Shown: positions 51,584-59,830 of the stretch, piece after piece
How positions within the stretch are numbered: the stretch's first letter is position 1
How the letters are laid out: each line of letters opens with the position of its first letter
Assembly (NCBI GenBank): GCA_016721005.1
Contig: JADKJM010000018.1
Coordinates: forward strand, 62,001 to 126,000
Source of the DNA: Flavobacteriales bacterium
GTDB taxonomy: Bacteria; Bacteroidota; Bacteroidia; Flavobacteriales_F; PHOS-HE28
Length of the DNA stretch: 64,000 nt
Reading direction: 5' to 3'
The notes under the pieces: model-generated
Database searches by the model: none
The model's input: only the letters and a program-made list of their open reading frames with translations
What the model was told of the DNA's origin: nothing
Position numbers and translations under genes: made by a program

Positions 51584-52080
51584 TCGGGCGAGGGTTGACG
51601 CGGTTCGATGGATCAGTGATTTCGAAAACTTTTAGAGGCGTTCGCCTCGGGGAAGCGCTCTTCTTCATGGCATGCCGCACTCGCTTACCTTCAAGGAATG
51701 GAACGGAGAGATCGGATCTCGAGAAGCTGCCTGAAGGTGTCTATCTCGCACATCGGAAGGATCCAGTCTCGGGGCAGGACGTCGCCGGCGTGGGTCGCGG
51801 GCGTGCGGCGGGAGTCGGGCACCCGGCACCTCCGATCGGCTCAAGGGTTCGTGACTCATTTGGTTAGACCACTCGTCATCGGCTATTGAATGGGGTCGGC
51901 TCGGTGGCGACGTTGTCATCCGTCGGCTGGCATTTAGGCTTCGATCACAGCCGGGCTGGGACCTACGGATCCGGGCAAACGACCATGCTCCACGGTGCCG
52001 AACCATACCGGCGTATGCCCGGTACCGTTCATGCGCTCGAAACCGAAGGCATTTCCACCGGAAGGAGTTCATCGCGATCA
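51584..52080. other. About 500 bases without a supported gene
   Basis: ORFs here are short, mutually overlapping and lack family motifs, signal peptides or plausible starts. The first bases may be the decayed remainder of the T9SS sorting domain stopping at 51583. No repeats of the window's families or clear promoter were found. Confidence 0.5.
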
Positions 52081-53240
52081 GTGAGCGACCTCTCCCACAT
52101 CCTCACCCACCTCGGCGAGGAGCGTGAACGCGGCTACGATGCCGTGGTGCCGCCCATCGTGCAGAGCGGCAACTTCACATACCCCACGGTCGCGGCCATG
52201 CGCGCGGTGGTGGGAAAGGAATTCGACCGGCCGCTGTACACCCGCGGCTTCAACCCCACCGTGGCGATCCTGCGGAAGAAGGTCGCGGCGCTGGAACATG
52301 CGGAGGACGCGTTGGTCTTCAGCAGCGGCAGTGCGGCCATCGCGGCAGCGGTGATCGCGTTCACGAAAGCGGGGGATCACATCGTCTGCGTCCACAAGCC
52401 GTATAGTTGGACGAAGAAGTTGCTCATCGAATTGCTGTCTCGCTTCGGCGTGGAGCACACGTTCGTGGACGGCACCGACGCGGAGAACTACCGCAAGGCG
52501 ATCCGACCGAACACGACCTTCTTCATCCTCGAAAGCCCGAACTCGCTCACCTTCGAGTTGCAGGACATCGCTGCTGTGGCTGCGATCGCCAAGAAGCACG
52601 GCATCCTCACGCTCTGCGATAACAGCTTCAACAGTCCGCTCTTCCAGAACCCCATCGACCTGGGCATCCACATGGCCGCGCACAGTGCCACGAAGTACTT
52701 GAACGGCCACAGCGATGTGGTGGCCGGGGTGCTTGCCGGAACGCACGCGCACATGCGACAAGTGATGGCAAAGGAGTTCATGACGCTCGGCGCGTGCCCT
52801 TCGCCGCACGATACGTGGTTGCTGATGCGTGGCTTGAGAACACTTCCGCTGCGCATGGACCGCAGCGCGGACAATGCGGAGAAGGTGGCGCGTTTCCTCG
52901 AAGCGCATCCGAAGGTGAAGCGCGTGCATTGGCCGGGGCTCGATAGTCATCCGCACCATGCACTCGCGAAGAAGCAGATGCGGCGTGTTGCCGGATTGAT
53001 GAGCATCGAGTTGATGCACCCGATGTAGCAGCGGTGGAACGCTTCTGCGACAACCTGAGGACCTTTCTGATCGCGGTGAGCTGGGGCGGCTATGAAAGTT
53101 TGCAATGGCCGATCTGCGCGCTGCAAGGACCGAGCGGCTACTATGCGGACCTGCCCTTCAACATGATCCGGCTGTATGTGGGCTTGGAGGACCCGCAGAT
53201 GTTGATCACGGATCTGGAACAGGCACTTGCACGGATCTGA
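52081..53240 (+). pseudogene. Cys/Met-metabolism PLP enzyme (cystathionine gamma-synthase/lyase type) with one-base frameshift
   Basis: From the GTG at 52081 to 53021 the frame encodes the CGS/CGL-type enzyme: VPPIVQSGNFTYPTVAAMR, LYTRGFNPTVAILRKKVAALE, ALVFSSGSAAIAAAV, and the PLP lysine in HSATKYLNGHSDVVAG (~residue 204). At 53019-53021 a CCC run (CAC CCG ATG TAG) ends it early; adding one base (CAC CCC GAT GTA) continues with DVAAVERFCDNLRTF ... GGYESLQWP ... IRLYVGLED to 53240, the normal end, for 386 residues in all. Probably functional if the indel is a sequencing error; otherwise truncated by ~70 residues. Confidence 0.85.
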
Positions 53241-53458
53241 ACCTTGCTAGGGCACACGCGGAGGCCTCATGAAGTACGCGAACCTTCTACTCGATCCAAC
53301 ACGGATATCGGGACGACCGGCAACGCTTCGGCCGACCTACTCAGTCGGAAAGATCTCCCCGGGAGCCAGCAAGCAACGCCCCACGATCGCAGAGAGCACT
53401 CCAACGGATGCGGAACATGGCGATGCGATAACGGTTAACCTGGAAAACGTCGTTCGCC

Positions 53459-53525
53459 GACCCCGAAGGGGTCACAGCTTGTAGCATGCAATGCGCCAAT
53501 GGATGGAGCGACCCCGGAGGGGTCG
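53459..53525. repeat. REPIN-like pair 1
   Basis: GACCCCGAAGGGGTC at 53459-53473 and CGACCCCGGAGGGGTCG at 53509-53525, 50 bases apart, joined by CACAGCTTGTAGCATGCAAT.... The same pair at the same spacing occurs at 30205 and 53724. Confidence 0.85.
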
Positions 53526-53723
53526 CAGCATTGGCAATCGCCAGGGATCGAGATCCGATCAACCCGCAAATGGATCAGGATCGACCTGAACCCTTTCCTG
53601 ACCTATTCCGTCGGAAAGATCTCCCCAGGTGGGATCAAGCAAGGCCCGACAACCACGGTGAGCGTCGCGCGTGCAGGTCCACATGCCACAGCGTTCACGA
53701 TATAGGTGAACCCGCAGTTCGCA

Positions 53724-53790
53724 GACCCCGAAGGGGTCACAGCTTGTAGCATGCAATGCGCCAATGGATCGATCGACCCCGGAGGGGTCG
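53724..53790. repeat. REPIN-like pair 2
   Basis: GACCCCGAAGGGGTC at 53724-53738 and CGACCCCGGAGGGGTCG at 53774-53790; otherwise as pair 1, which it matches over nearly all 67 bases. Confidence 0.85.
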
Positions 53791-53864
53791 CAGCAATTGC
53801 ACCAACGATCGGGGATCCGATCAACCCGCAAATGGATCAGGATCGACCTGAACCCTTTCCTGAC

Positions 53865-55463
53865 CTATTCCGTCGGAAAGATCTCCCTAGGTGGGATCAA
53901 GCAAGGCCCGACGATCACCAAGAGCGTCGCGGTTGCGGGTCCGCATGCCACGGAGTTCACCATGTACGTGAACCCGTAGGACCCGGGTATGACGCTCGAA
54001 GCGTTGAATACCCCGGCGACAAGCTGCCCGGTGGCATTGTCATCAGTCCAAATTCCACCAACATCCGGCGTGCCGCCCAACTGCGCGAAGAGATCCAACG
54101 CACCGAAGCTCTGGCACCAGTTCACGATCCCGCTGCTTCCTGCGTTGGGCGGGTTGACCTCGGTGACGGTGACCGTGGAAGTCGCATCAGTGCACGGTCC
54201 TGTGCCAACCACGGTGTAGGTGTACACACCGGGGTCCATCGTTGCAGGATCGTAGTTCCCACCGATCACCGGGCTCGGTCCGGTCCATGCACCGCCTGCA
54301 TTCGGACTGCCGCCTAGTGCTGCGAACAAGTTGACCGGTGTGCTGTTGGCGCATACGTCCAATGTGCTATTCACACCCGCGTTCGGCGGATTGTACGCCG
54401 TGATAGTAACCGCGGAAACGGCATTCGCGCACGGAGGAATGCCCGTGACGTTATAGGTGTATATCCCTGGGGCCATGGTCATCGGGTTGAACATCCCGGC
54501 GACGGTTGGACTTGGCCCGAGCCACGCCCCGCCCCCTTGCGGTGAACCACCCAGAAGGGCGAACATGCTGAAGGGTGGGTCATTTGAACATACGGTCACG
54601 CTCGCGCCTGTGCCGGCATTCGGAGGCTGATGGACAACCACACAGACCGTAGCGGTAGCATTGGCACAAGGGGCTGAACCCAACACCGCATAGGTGTAGC
54701 AGCCGGGCGACGACACACCCGGCACGAACACCCCATTGAACGGACCGCCACCCATTGTCCACGTGCCACCCATGCTTGGGCTGCCTGCTAGTTGGTCGAA
54801 CAAAAGGAAAGGAGCATCGGTTGAACAAACCGTGATCGATCCGTTCGCACCGGCGTTCGGCGCTTGGTTCACGGTGATGCACACCACAGCCGACTCGTTC
54901 GCACAGGGCGGATCACCGACCACCGTGTAGGTGTAACAACCCGGAGTGTCCGTGGCGGGGTTGAAGAAGTTCGAGACCGCCGCACCGGTCGGCGATGTCC
55001 ATGCCCCACCAGCCTGCGGACTCCCCGACAAACCCATGAACAGGTTCACTAACGGACCGTTGGAGCAGACGGTCAGCACGGCGTTCAGCCCGGCATTCGG
55101 CGGGATCACCGTGGTGATCGGCAACGGATAAGGCGCTCCGATCTCCGGAGGATCGGAAGCGAGCACGCGGATCGCGATCCCCGAACCACCGACGATCCCT
55201 GCTGGGAATGCGCAGGAAATAGTACCCGATCCCGTCCCGCTCAAACTGCCAATGACCGTGGGTGAAGCGAAGGAGCCCGCAGCATCGGAGAGTTCAACCG
55301 TGAACAAATTGCCTGCGTTGATCGCGCTCGATACGGTGATATCGACCGATAGCGTCGGGCTTCCGCAGATCGAAACGGGGTTCATCGGATCCACGGTGAT
55401 CTGGGCGTGGGCAGGGATCGCAAGGGTGATCAAAAATCCGGTGATCGAACGCGCTGTTTGCAT
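53865..55463 (-). CDS. Secreted repeat adhesin with ~80-residue modules
   Basis: 532 residues from the ATG at 55463 (MQTARSITGFLITLAIPAHAQ signal peptide). After an N-terminal domain come five to six modules of about 75-80 residues, each with PPNAG ... VCSNxxPxxLF ... LGGSPQGGGAW ... PGxYTYxVxGxPPCAN. Such modules occur in Bacteroidota surface adhesins. The protein ends at VGPCLIPPREIFPTE with no recognisable T9SS sorting domain; the tail and its copies (53335-53979) suggest that a C-terminal part was lost in a rearrangement. Confidence 0.82.
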   Translation of the reverse strand: MQTARSITGFLITLAIPAHAQITVDPMNPVSICGSPTLSVDITVSSAINAGNLFTVELSDAAGSFASPTVIGSLSGTGSGTISCAFPAGIVGGSGIAIRVLASDPPEIGAPYPLPITTVIPPNAGLNAVLTVCSNGPLVNLFMGLSGSPQAGGAWTSPTGAAVSNFFNPATDTPGCYTYTVVGDPPCANESAVVCITVNQAPNAGANGSITVCSTDAPFLLFDQLAGSPSMGGTWTMGGGPFNGVFVPGVSSPGCYTYAVLGSAPCANATATVCVVVHQPPNAGTGASVTVCSNDPPFSMFALLGGSPQGGGAWLGPSPTVAGMFNPMTMAPGIYTYNVTGIPPCANAVSAVTITAYNPPNAGVNSTLDVCANSTPVNLFAALGGSPNAGGAWTGPSPVIGGNYDPATMDPGVYTYTVVGTGPCTDATSTVTVTEVNPPNAGSSGIVNWCQSFGALDLFAQLGGTPDVGGIWTDDNATGQLVAGVFNASSVIPGSYGFTYMVNSVACGPATATLLVIVGPCLIPPREIFPTE

Positions 55464-55643
55464 GGGATGAATAAGCGACGTGAATGTAGTCGACCGTGCT
55501 ACATGAGGCAGTAGGCTTCGACCTGTTCGGATCAACCATGCGACCAACAGGACGGATCGTTCGACCGCGAAACAAAGCTTGCCTACTTTTTCCGGATCGG
55601 CACTCTCATGAAACGGCCGTGATCGTGGAGGCGGATGCACGTA

Positions 55644-56036
55644 CTACTCCACCACCAACTTACCACCCGTTAACCACTTGCCGCCTTGCGCAATGTGCGC
55701 GTAGTACAGGCCGGGGCCCAAGTCAGAGAGTGAGAGGGGGAAGGAGCCGTTGCCGCTAGGCAAGCGCTCGCGCGCGACCACGCGCCCATCCATTGCAACA
55801 AGCGTAAGCTCCAACGCACCGCTCACACTTGGTGGCAGCGACAACTGCACCGTTGCCGAACCGTGCGCGGGGTTGGGGAAGATGCTGAACGCATCCAACA
55901 AGTTGGTGGCCTGCTCTGTGATGCCTACCGTGTTGCAGCCCGGTACGATGCAACCATTGCCATCCACAATTACCACCCAACTGTCTTGCGAGTAGCCTGC
56001 GGACATCCCGTTCCCTCCGGATCTTCGATGAACCAA
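55644..56036 (-). pseudogene. Detached T9SS sorting domain
   Basis: About 105 usable residues, from DSWVVIVDGNGCIVPGCNTVGI to HIAQGGKWLTGGKLVVE, almost identical to the end of the protein at 56841-58376. There is no signal peptide and no ATG, only a TTG start giving a leader of mixed sequence. It is a 3' fragment left by duplication or deletion of a neighbouring T9SS gene. Confidence 0.82.
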
Positions 56037-56048
56037 GGGTCCCCGGCC

Positions 56049-56657
56049 TCATGCCGCCGCCTTCAAAATGAACGCGTACTCCCGCACTGTTCGGAACAGC
56101 ACATAAATGAGTGCCGCACCGGTGACAGCGATGCCGAGTTGGTTGTGATAAGCCGGATGCTCTGGTTTGATCTTTGAATCGAACGTCTTCATGATGAAAT
56201 AACCCACGTTGAAGAGATGGATCACCAAGAGAACGTTCCACCAAGGCTTGGAACTGTTGATGAACCATATCACTACCGGAACCGTCAGTAGGCAAGCAAA
56301 GGTCAGAGCGCCATGCACATTCTCAGCCACGCTGAAGACCATGTGGTGATGATCGAAATTCCAGAGAACGAATGCCAAGTGAACAACATGGTTCACGGTG
56401 AACATCGTGATCAGCGCGCGTAAGGCGTGCTTCTTCGCTTCGTCGTCATAGATCTTCCCGAAACCGTAGTAGCCGATCAAGAGCAGTGTGCCGAGGTTGA
56501 TGATCGATGAAACGCGGCCTGAATTCCGCGCACACTTATCGCAAACAAATTCGGGTTCGGTCGTTCCAAGCGCCCAGAGAAATATCACAAGCTCCAGACA
56601 CAACAGCAAGAGGATCAATGTGCGAAGCTTACTTCGGTACAGCACATCCATTGCCAT
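56049..56657 (-). CDS. Hypothetical polytopic membrane protein
   Basis: 202 residues with about five transmembrane helices (TLILLLLCLELVIFLWALG; IINLGTLLLIGYYGFG; ALITMFTVNHVVHLAFVLW; ALTFACLLTVPVVIWFI; VLLVIHLFNVGYFIM). A Cys pair (EFVCDKCARN) in the first loop and several membrane histidines could bind metal. No family recognised. It lies between a detached sorting domain and the gene from which that copy came, and may have moved in with the duplication. Confidence 0.62.
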   Translation of the reverse strand: MAMDVLYRSKLRTLILLLLCLELVIFLWALGTTEPEFVCDKCARNSGRVSSIINLGTLLLIGYYGFGKIYDDEAKKHALRALITMFTVNHVVHLAFVLWNFDHHHMVFSVAENVHGALTFACLLTVPVVIWFINSSKPWWNVLLVIHLFNVGYFIMKTFDSKIKPEHPAYHNQLGIAVTGAALIYVLFRTVREYAFILKAAA

Positions 56658-56840
56658 TCGTTTTGCTGGAACGAACGCGGCAAGCTTGGTGATATTGCTT
56701 GCAGCCGTCAGAGGTTCCTCCGGCCACAGAGCCTCTTCATTCGTACGTGTGGTGCGAGACTTCTGCTCGTTCTATGCCCGTGCAGGCTTTCTCGTCTTCG
56801 TGGATCCTGCCCTCTTGGGCATGAGCTACTCGCTATCCCC

Positions 56841-58376
56841 TCATTCCACCACCAACTTACCACCGGTGAGCCACTTGCCGCCTTGCGCAATGTGTGCGTA
56901 GTAAACGCCAGCGCCGAGTTGCGATAGATCCAACACATGCGCACCGTTGCCGGCCAAGCGCTCGCGTTGTACCACGCGCCCATCCATTGCAACAAGCGTA
57001 AGCTCCAACGCGCCCGCCACGCTCTGCGGAAGCGAGAGTTGCACCGTGGCCGAACCATGCGCCGGATTGGGATAAATGCTCAGCGCATCCAACAAATTGG
57101 TGGCTTGCTCCGTGATGCCCACGTTGTTGCAGCCGGGTATGATGCAGCCGTTGCCATCCACTTTCACTACCCAGGTGTCTTGCGAAATGCCCGCAGGGTT
57201 GTTGCCGCTGGCGCTGAAGTATGTGGCGCCCGCCGCGATGAAGCCGCCATCGGCCGTGGGCAGCACATCATGGAAGCGGCCAGTCCCATCGACCAGTATA
57301 CTGTCCTGATAGAAATACTTGTACAACCATAGGCTATCACCCGTCGAACTGGTCAATGCCATCAATCCTTTGCCAATGCTCGGGCCTGGCTGCTCATAGG
57401 TGATCCCTGCTGCGATGATATCACCGGACGAGGTCTCTCTACCGGTCGCGAATTGTGTGAACGGCTTCGATGGGCTATAATCCTTCTCCCAGATGATAGC
57501 GCCATCGGCGGAATCGATCTTCGCCAAATAGGCGCGCATTGCGGTATAGGATGGCGTATATCCGCGACCGCTGAACGCGAAGACGTTGCCATCACTGCCC
57601 ACTGAGACATTGCATGAACCTTCGGAGTAAGCCCCTCCCCAGCTCACACGCCACCGAAGCGTTCCGGCGGAGTCGGTTCGTTGCAGCCAATTATCGCCTG
57701 TTCCGTCGGCGAGGATTCTGGAGCCGCTCATGAATAGATCGCCTTGAGCACCAAGAGCCACCGAGGCGAGGCCATCAGAGAACGCAGAACTCCAATAATA
57801 CGTGCTCCTCCATTGCTCATTTCCATCGCTATCGGTCTTAATCGCGAATCCGTCCCAATTCCCTTGCTCTGTAAAGCCCACGATCACGAAGCCACCATCA
57901 GCAGTGCGCTTCACTTGCTGGCCGATCCAGAATTGGTTCCCATTGGGATCCCCAAAGACCTTGGTCCACAGCGTATCGCCGTTGGCATCGAAGCGCATCA
58001 GGTACACCTCATCGAAACCTGTGGTGTCCTCGCTGGCACCGCCCACCACGTAGCCCCCACCGGGGATCGTGTCGCAGCAGTTGGACCAGCCAGCGAAAGC
58101 AGAATGGTAAGGACGGTAGCTGCGATGTTCACTCACAAAGTTCCCTTGGTCATCGAGGAATGTGATGAGTACAGAGCCATGTGTGAGCCATAAGTCCGGT
58201 CCAATGCTGTCCACATCACTTGAGCCAGATATAGCGGCATAGCCTTGACCGCGATGCTCAATGTTCCAACCTCCTTGGGCCGTGCCTAGTCCAAATGCAT
58301 CATACCGCCGGTTGAACCCCTGGCAATTCGCCAAGGATCCAACAGACAGCATGAGAAGGATCAACAGCAGTCGCAT
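56841..58376 (-). CDS. Secreted T9SS protein with propeller-like repeats
   Basis: 511 residues. Signal peptide (MRLLLILLMLSVGSLANC), repeated GGxxIxG / GGFxxAGxT motifs (GGGYVVGGASED, ADGGFVIVGFTEQ, SGDIIAAGITY, ADGGFIAAGATY) of a propeller-like domain, and a sorting domain (SIYPNPAHGSATVQL ... GVYYAHIAQGGKWLTGGKLVVE). Same architecture as 36557-38104. Begins 7 bases after the stop of the next gene upstream, so it may be in one transcript with the beta-helix protein. Confidence 0.87.
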   Translation of the reverse strand: MRLLLILLMLSVGSLANCQGFNRRYDAFGLGTAQGGWNIEHRGQGYAAISGSSDVDSIGPDLWLTHGSVLITFLDDQGNFVSEHRSYRPYHSAFAGWSNCCDTIPGGGYVVGGASEDTTGFDEVYLMRFDANGDTLWTKVFGDPNGNQFWIGQQVKRTADGGFVIVGFTEQGNWDGFAIKTDSDGNEQWRSTYYWSSAFSDGLASVALGAQGDLFMSGSRILADGTGDNWLQRTDSAGTLRWRVSWGGAYSEGSCNVSVGSDGNVFAFSGRGYTPSYTAMRAYLAKIDSADGAIIWEKDYSPSKPFTQFATGRETSSGDIIAAGITYEQPGPSIGKGLMALTSSTGDSLWLYKYFYQDSILVDGTGRFHDVLPTADGGFIAAGATYFSASGNNPAGISQDTWVVKVDGNGCIIPGCNNVGITEQATNLLDALSIYPNPAHGSATVQLSLPQSVAGALELTLVAMDGRVVQRERLAGNGAHVLDLSQLGAGVYYAHIAQGGKWLTGGKLVVE

Positions 58377-58382
58377 AGTCGG

Positions 58383-59273
58383 CTATTGCACGATAAGCCG
58401 GGCTTGTTTGTTCGGCTGTTCGGGTCGCAGCACTTCAAGAATGTAGAGTCCGGCGCTCAAGCCCTCTAGTGGCACAGTGGCAATGCCTTGTGCGCTACCA
58501 ATGATCTGGCTATCCAGCAAACGGCCATTCAGGTCGAGCAAGCGCAATTGCGTTTGCGCATCCCGTGTGCCGAAGTCGAACACCACGAACGCGGTATTAC
58601 GCGCTGGATTGGGGAACACTTCCAACACATCCTCCTCGATCCATTGCACGGGCTTCACAGCACGGCTACGATGGGTGCTCTTCGGTCCGCTTTCTGGTAG
58701 TACGATCACTTCTTCAGGCAATTCCTGTCCCAGCGCGTGCAACCATGCGTTGGCCCATGCGCTGCCTGGTACATCGCGCTGATCACCCAAGGCGCTCAAC
58801 CACGCTAGAAGGACTTCGTCCGCTTCGGACCAGCCCTGTTGTTGCTCCAGCTGGGCATAGTATTTCAACACCGCATAGCGTTCGGGCGCATCGCCCACAC
58901 TCTCTTCGGTCAGGGCCAGGGCTTCCAGCGTGCTGTAGTCCCCCTGCGCAGCCAGTACGCCGCCTACGGCCAATACGTGGTTGTCGGCGGGCAGCGCTTC
59001 ATGGAAGATCCGCAAACTGTCCAACGCACCACCGAGATCCAGGCTATCGAGCCAACTCATGCGGCCCAGATCGGCGAGCGCCTCGGCCTTGTTGCCACCG
59101 TGCTTGGCCATGGCACCGGCCAGCAGCGTGAGGATATTCACCTCACCGGTTTGCGCGGCATATACCAAGTTCGCGTAGCCTATTGGCAGCGCATAGTCAT
59201 CCACCATGCGCAGCGCATCGCTTTGCAACGGGCTGTTGCTCAACAACGCCTGCGTAATGTGCCAGGCGCTCAT
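58383..59273 (-). CDS. C-terminal part of a frameshifted T9SS beta-helix protein (segment 3)
   Basis: 296 residues. Helical repeat-like region (EALADLGRMSWLDSLDLGG, LALTEESVGDAPERYAVLKYYAQLE) then the sorting domain (EVFPNPARNTAFVVFD ... GLYILEVLRPEQPNKQARLIVQ). It has no signal peptide. Its ATG overlaps the stop of segment 2 by 4 bases (ATGA), but adding one C to a run at 59277-59279 would join the two in frame as ERNPAMSAWHITQ, the expected continuous sequence. Most likely the end of one long protein. Confidence 0.75.
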   Translation of the reverse strand: MSAWHITQALLSNSPLQSDALRMVDDYALPIGYANLVYAAQTGEVNILTLLAGAMAKHGGNKAEALADLGRMSWLDSLDLGGALDSLRIFHEALPADNHVLAVGGVLAAQGDYSTLEALALTEESVGDAPERYAVLKYYAQLEQQQGWSEADEVLLAWLSALGDQRDVPGSAWANAWLHALGQELPEEVIVLPESGPKSTHRSRAVKPVQWIEEDVLEVFPNPARNTAFVVFDFGTRDAQTQLRLLDLNGRLLDSQIIGSAQGIATVPLEGLSAGLYILEVLRPEQPNKQARLIVQ

Positions 59274-59830
59274 GGCGGGTTGCGCTCACAGGCCGCCTCC
59301 CACACCTCGTCGCTCACGTTGGGTGCCACGCTCTGCAGGGCGTTGCGCACTTGGGTGCTGCTCTTGGTGGGGTCGCTCACATAACCCAGCAGGCTGTAAG
59401 TATCGCCGTTGTCCTTCGTGGCATCGTAGGCATCCTTGCTGTCCTCATATTCGCCGTGCTCATCCTCGGCCAAGAGTCGCTTCTCCTCCTTGGTGCCCCC
59501 TTCGTGCAACTCGCTGGGGCAGGCGGCTTCTTTGCCGGGCCAACCCACGATCTGATTTGCGTTCATGATCTCATCCGGGTCGTTACTGTACTCCGGTTTC
59601 GTTCGCTCCGTTGTTGTTTCTTGATGATGGAAGTAGTCCACCACCGTGGCCGTCACCTGCACATGCCAATCCTCCTCGGGGTCGCCGCTGCCATCATGCG
59701 CCACACTGAAGCGATTGCCAGCGGGGTTCTTCCATTGTGTTTGATCGAACTGATCAATGATGGGTTCACCTTGCGTCTTCTGCACGCGCACATCCCCTCC
59801 AGTAAAGGGCCACATCGAAGGTGTTGGCAT
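59270..59830 (-). CDS. Middle part of the frameshifted T9SS beta-helix protein (segment 2)
   Basis: ORF of 187 codons; from ~59805 downward it is homologous sequence (DVRVQKTQGEPIIDQFDQTQ ... CPSELHEGGTKEEKRLLAEDEHGEYEDSKDAYDATKDNG ... VSDEVWEAACERNPP). The beginning (MPTPSMWPF) is an out-of-frame copy of segment 1's end. A one-base insertion in the G run at 59794-59797 (coding TGGAGGGGATG; TGGAGGGATG expected) explains the break: VALYWR would continue as DVRVQKTQG. Confidence 0.7.
   Translation of the reverse strand: MPTPSMWPFTGGDVRVQKTQGEPIIDQFDQTQWKNPAGNRFSVAHDGSGDPEEDWHVQVTATVVDYFHHQETTTERTKPEYSNDPDEIMNANQIVGWPGKEAACPSELHEGGTKEEKRLLAEDEHGEYEDSKDAYDATKDNGDTYSLLGYVSDPTKSSTQVRNALQSVAPNVSDEVWEAACERNPP

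Larger units (their letters stand above)
53335..53979 (-). repeat. Three tandem copies of a gene 3' end, 262-266-bp period
   Basis: The 3' end of the repeat adhesin gene (53865-53979) is followed by two degenerate copies of itself: near 53601-53710 and 53335-53455, starting at GACCTATTCCGTCGGAAAG-type sequence (53863, 53601, 53335). Each of the first two copies is separated from the next by a REPIN-like pair. The middle copy still encodes VNAVACGPARATLTVVVGPC and the same stop; the outermost is frameshifted. This accounts for the whole 624-base gap between 53241 and the adhesin stop. Confidence 0.88.

Noticed and set aside
52078..53019. 313-codon minus-strand ORF
   Set aside because: Antisense to the PLP enzyme; no motifs; the plus strand keeps the PLP lysine motif.
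59270..59273. Normal ATGA operon overlap between two separate genes
   Set aside because: The overlap is real, but neither piece has a signal peptide or family start and one added base joins them into the expected sequence; a frameshift is the simpler reading, though not proven.
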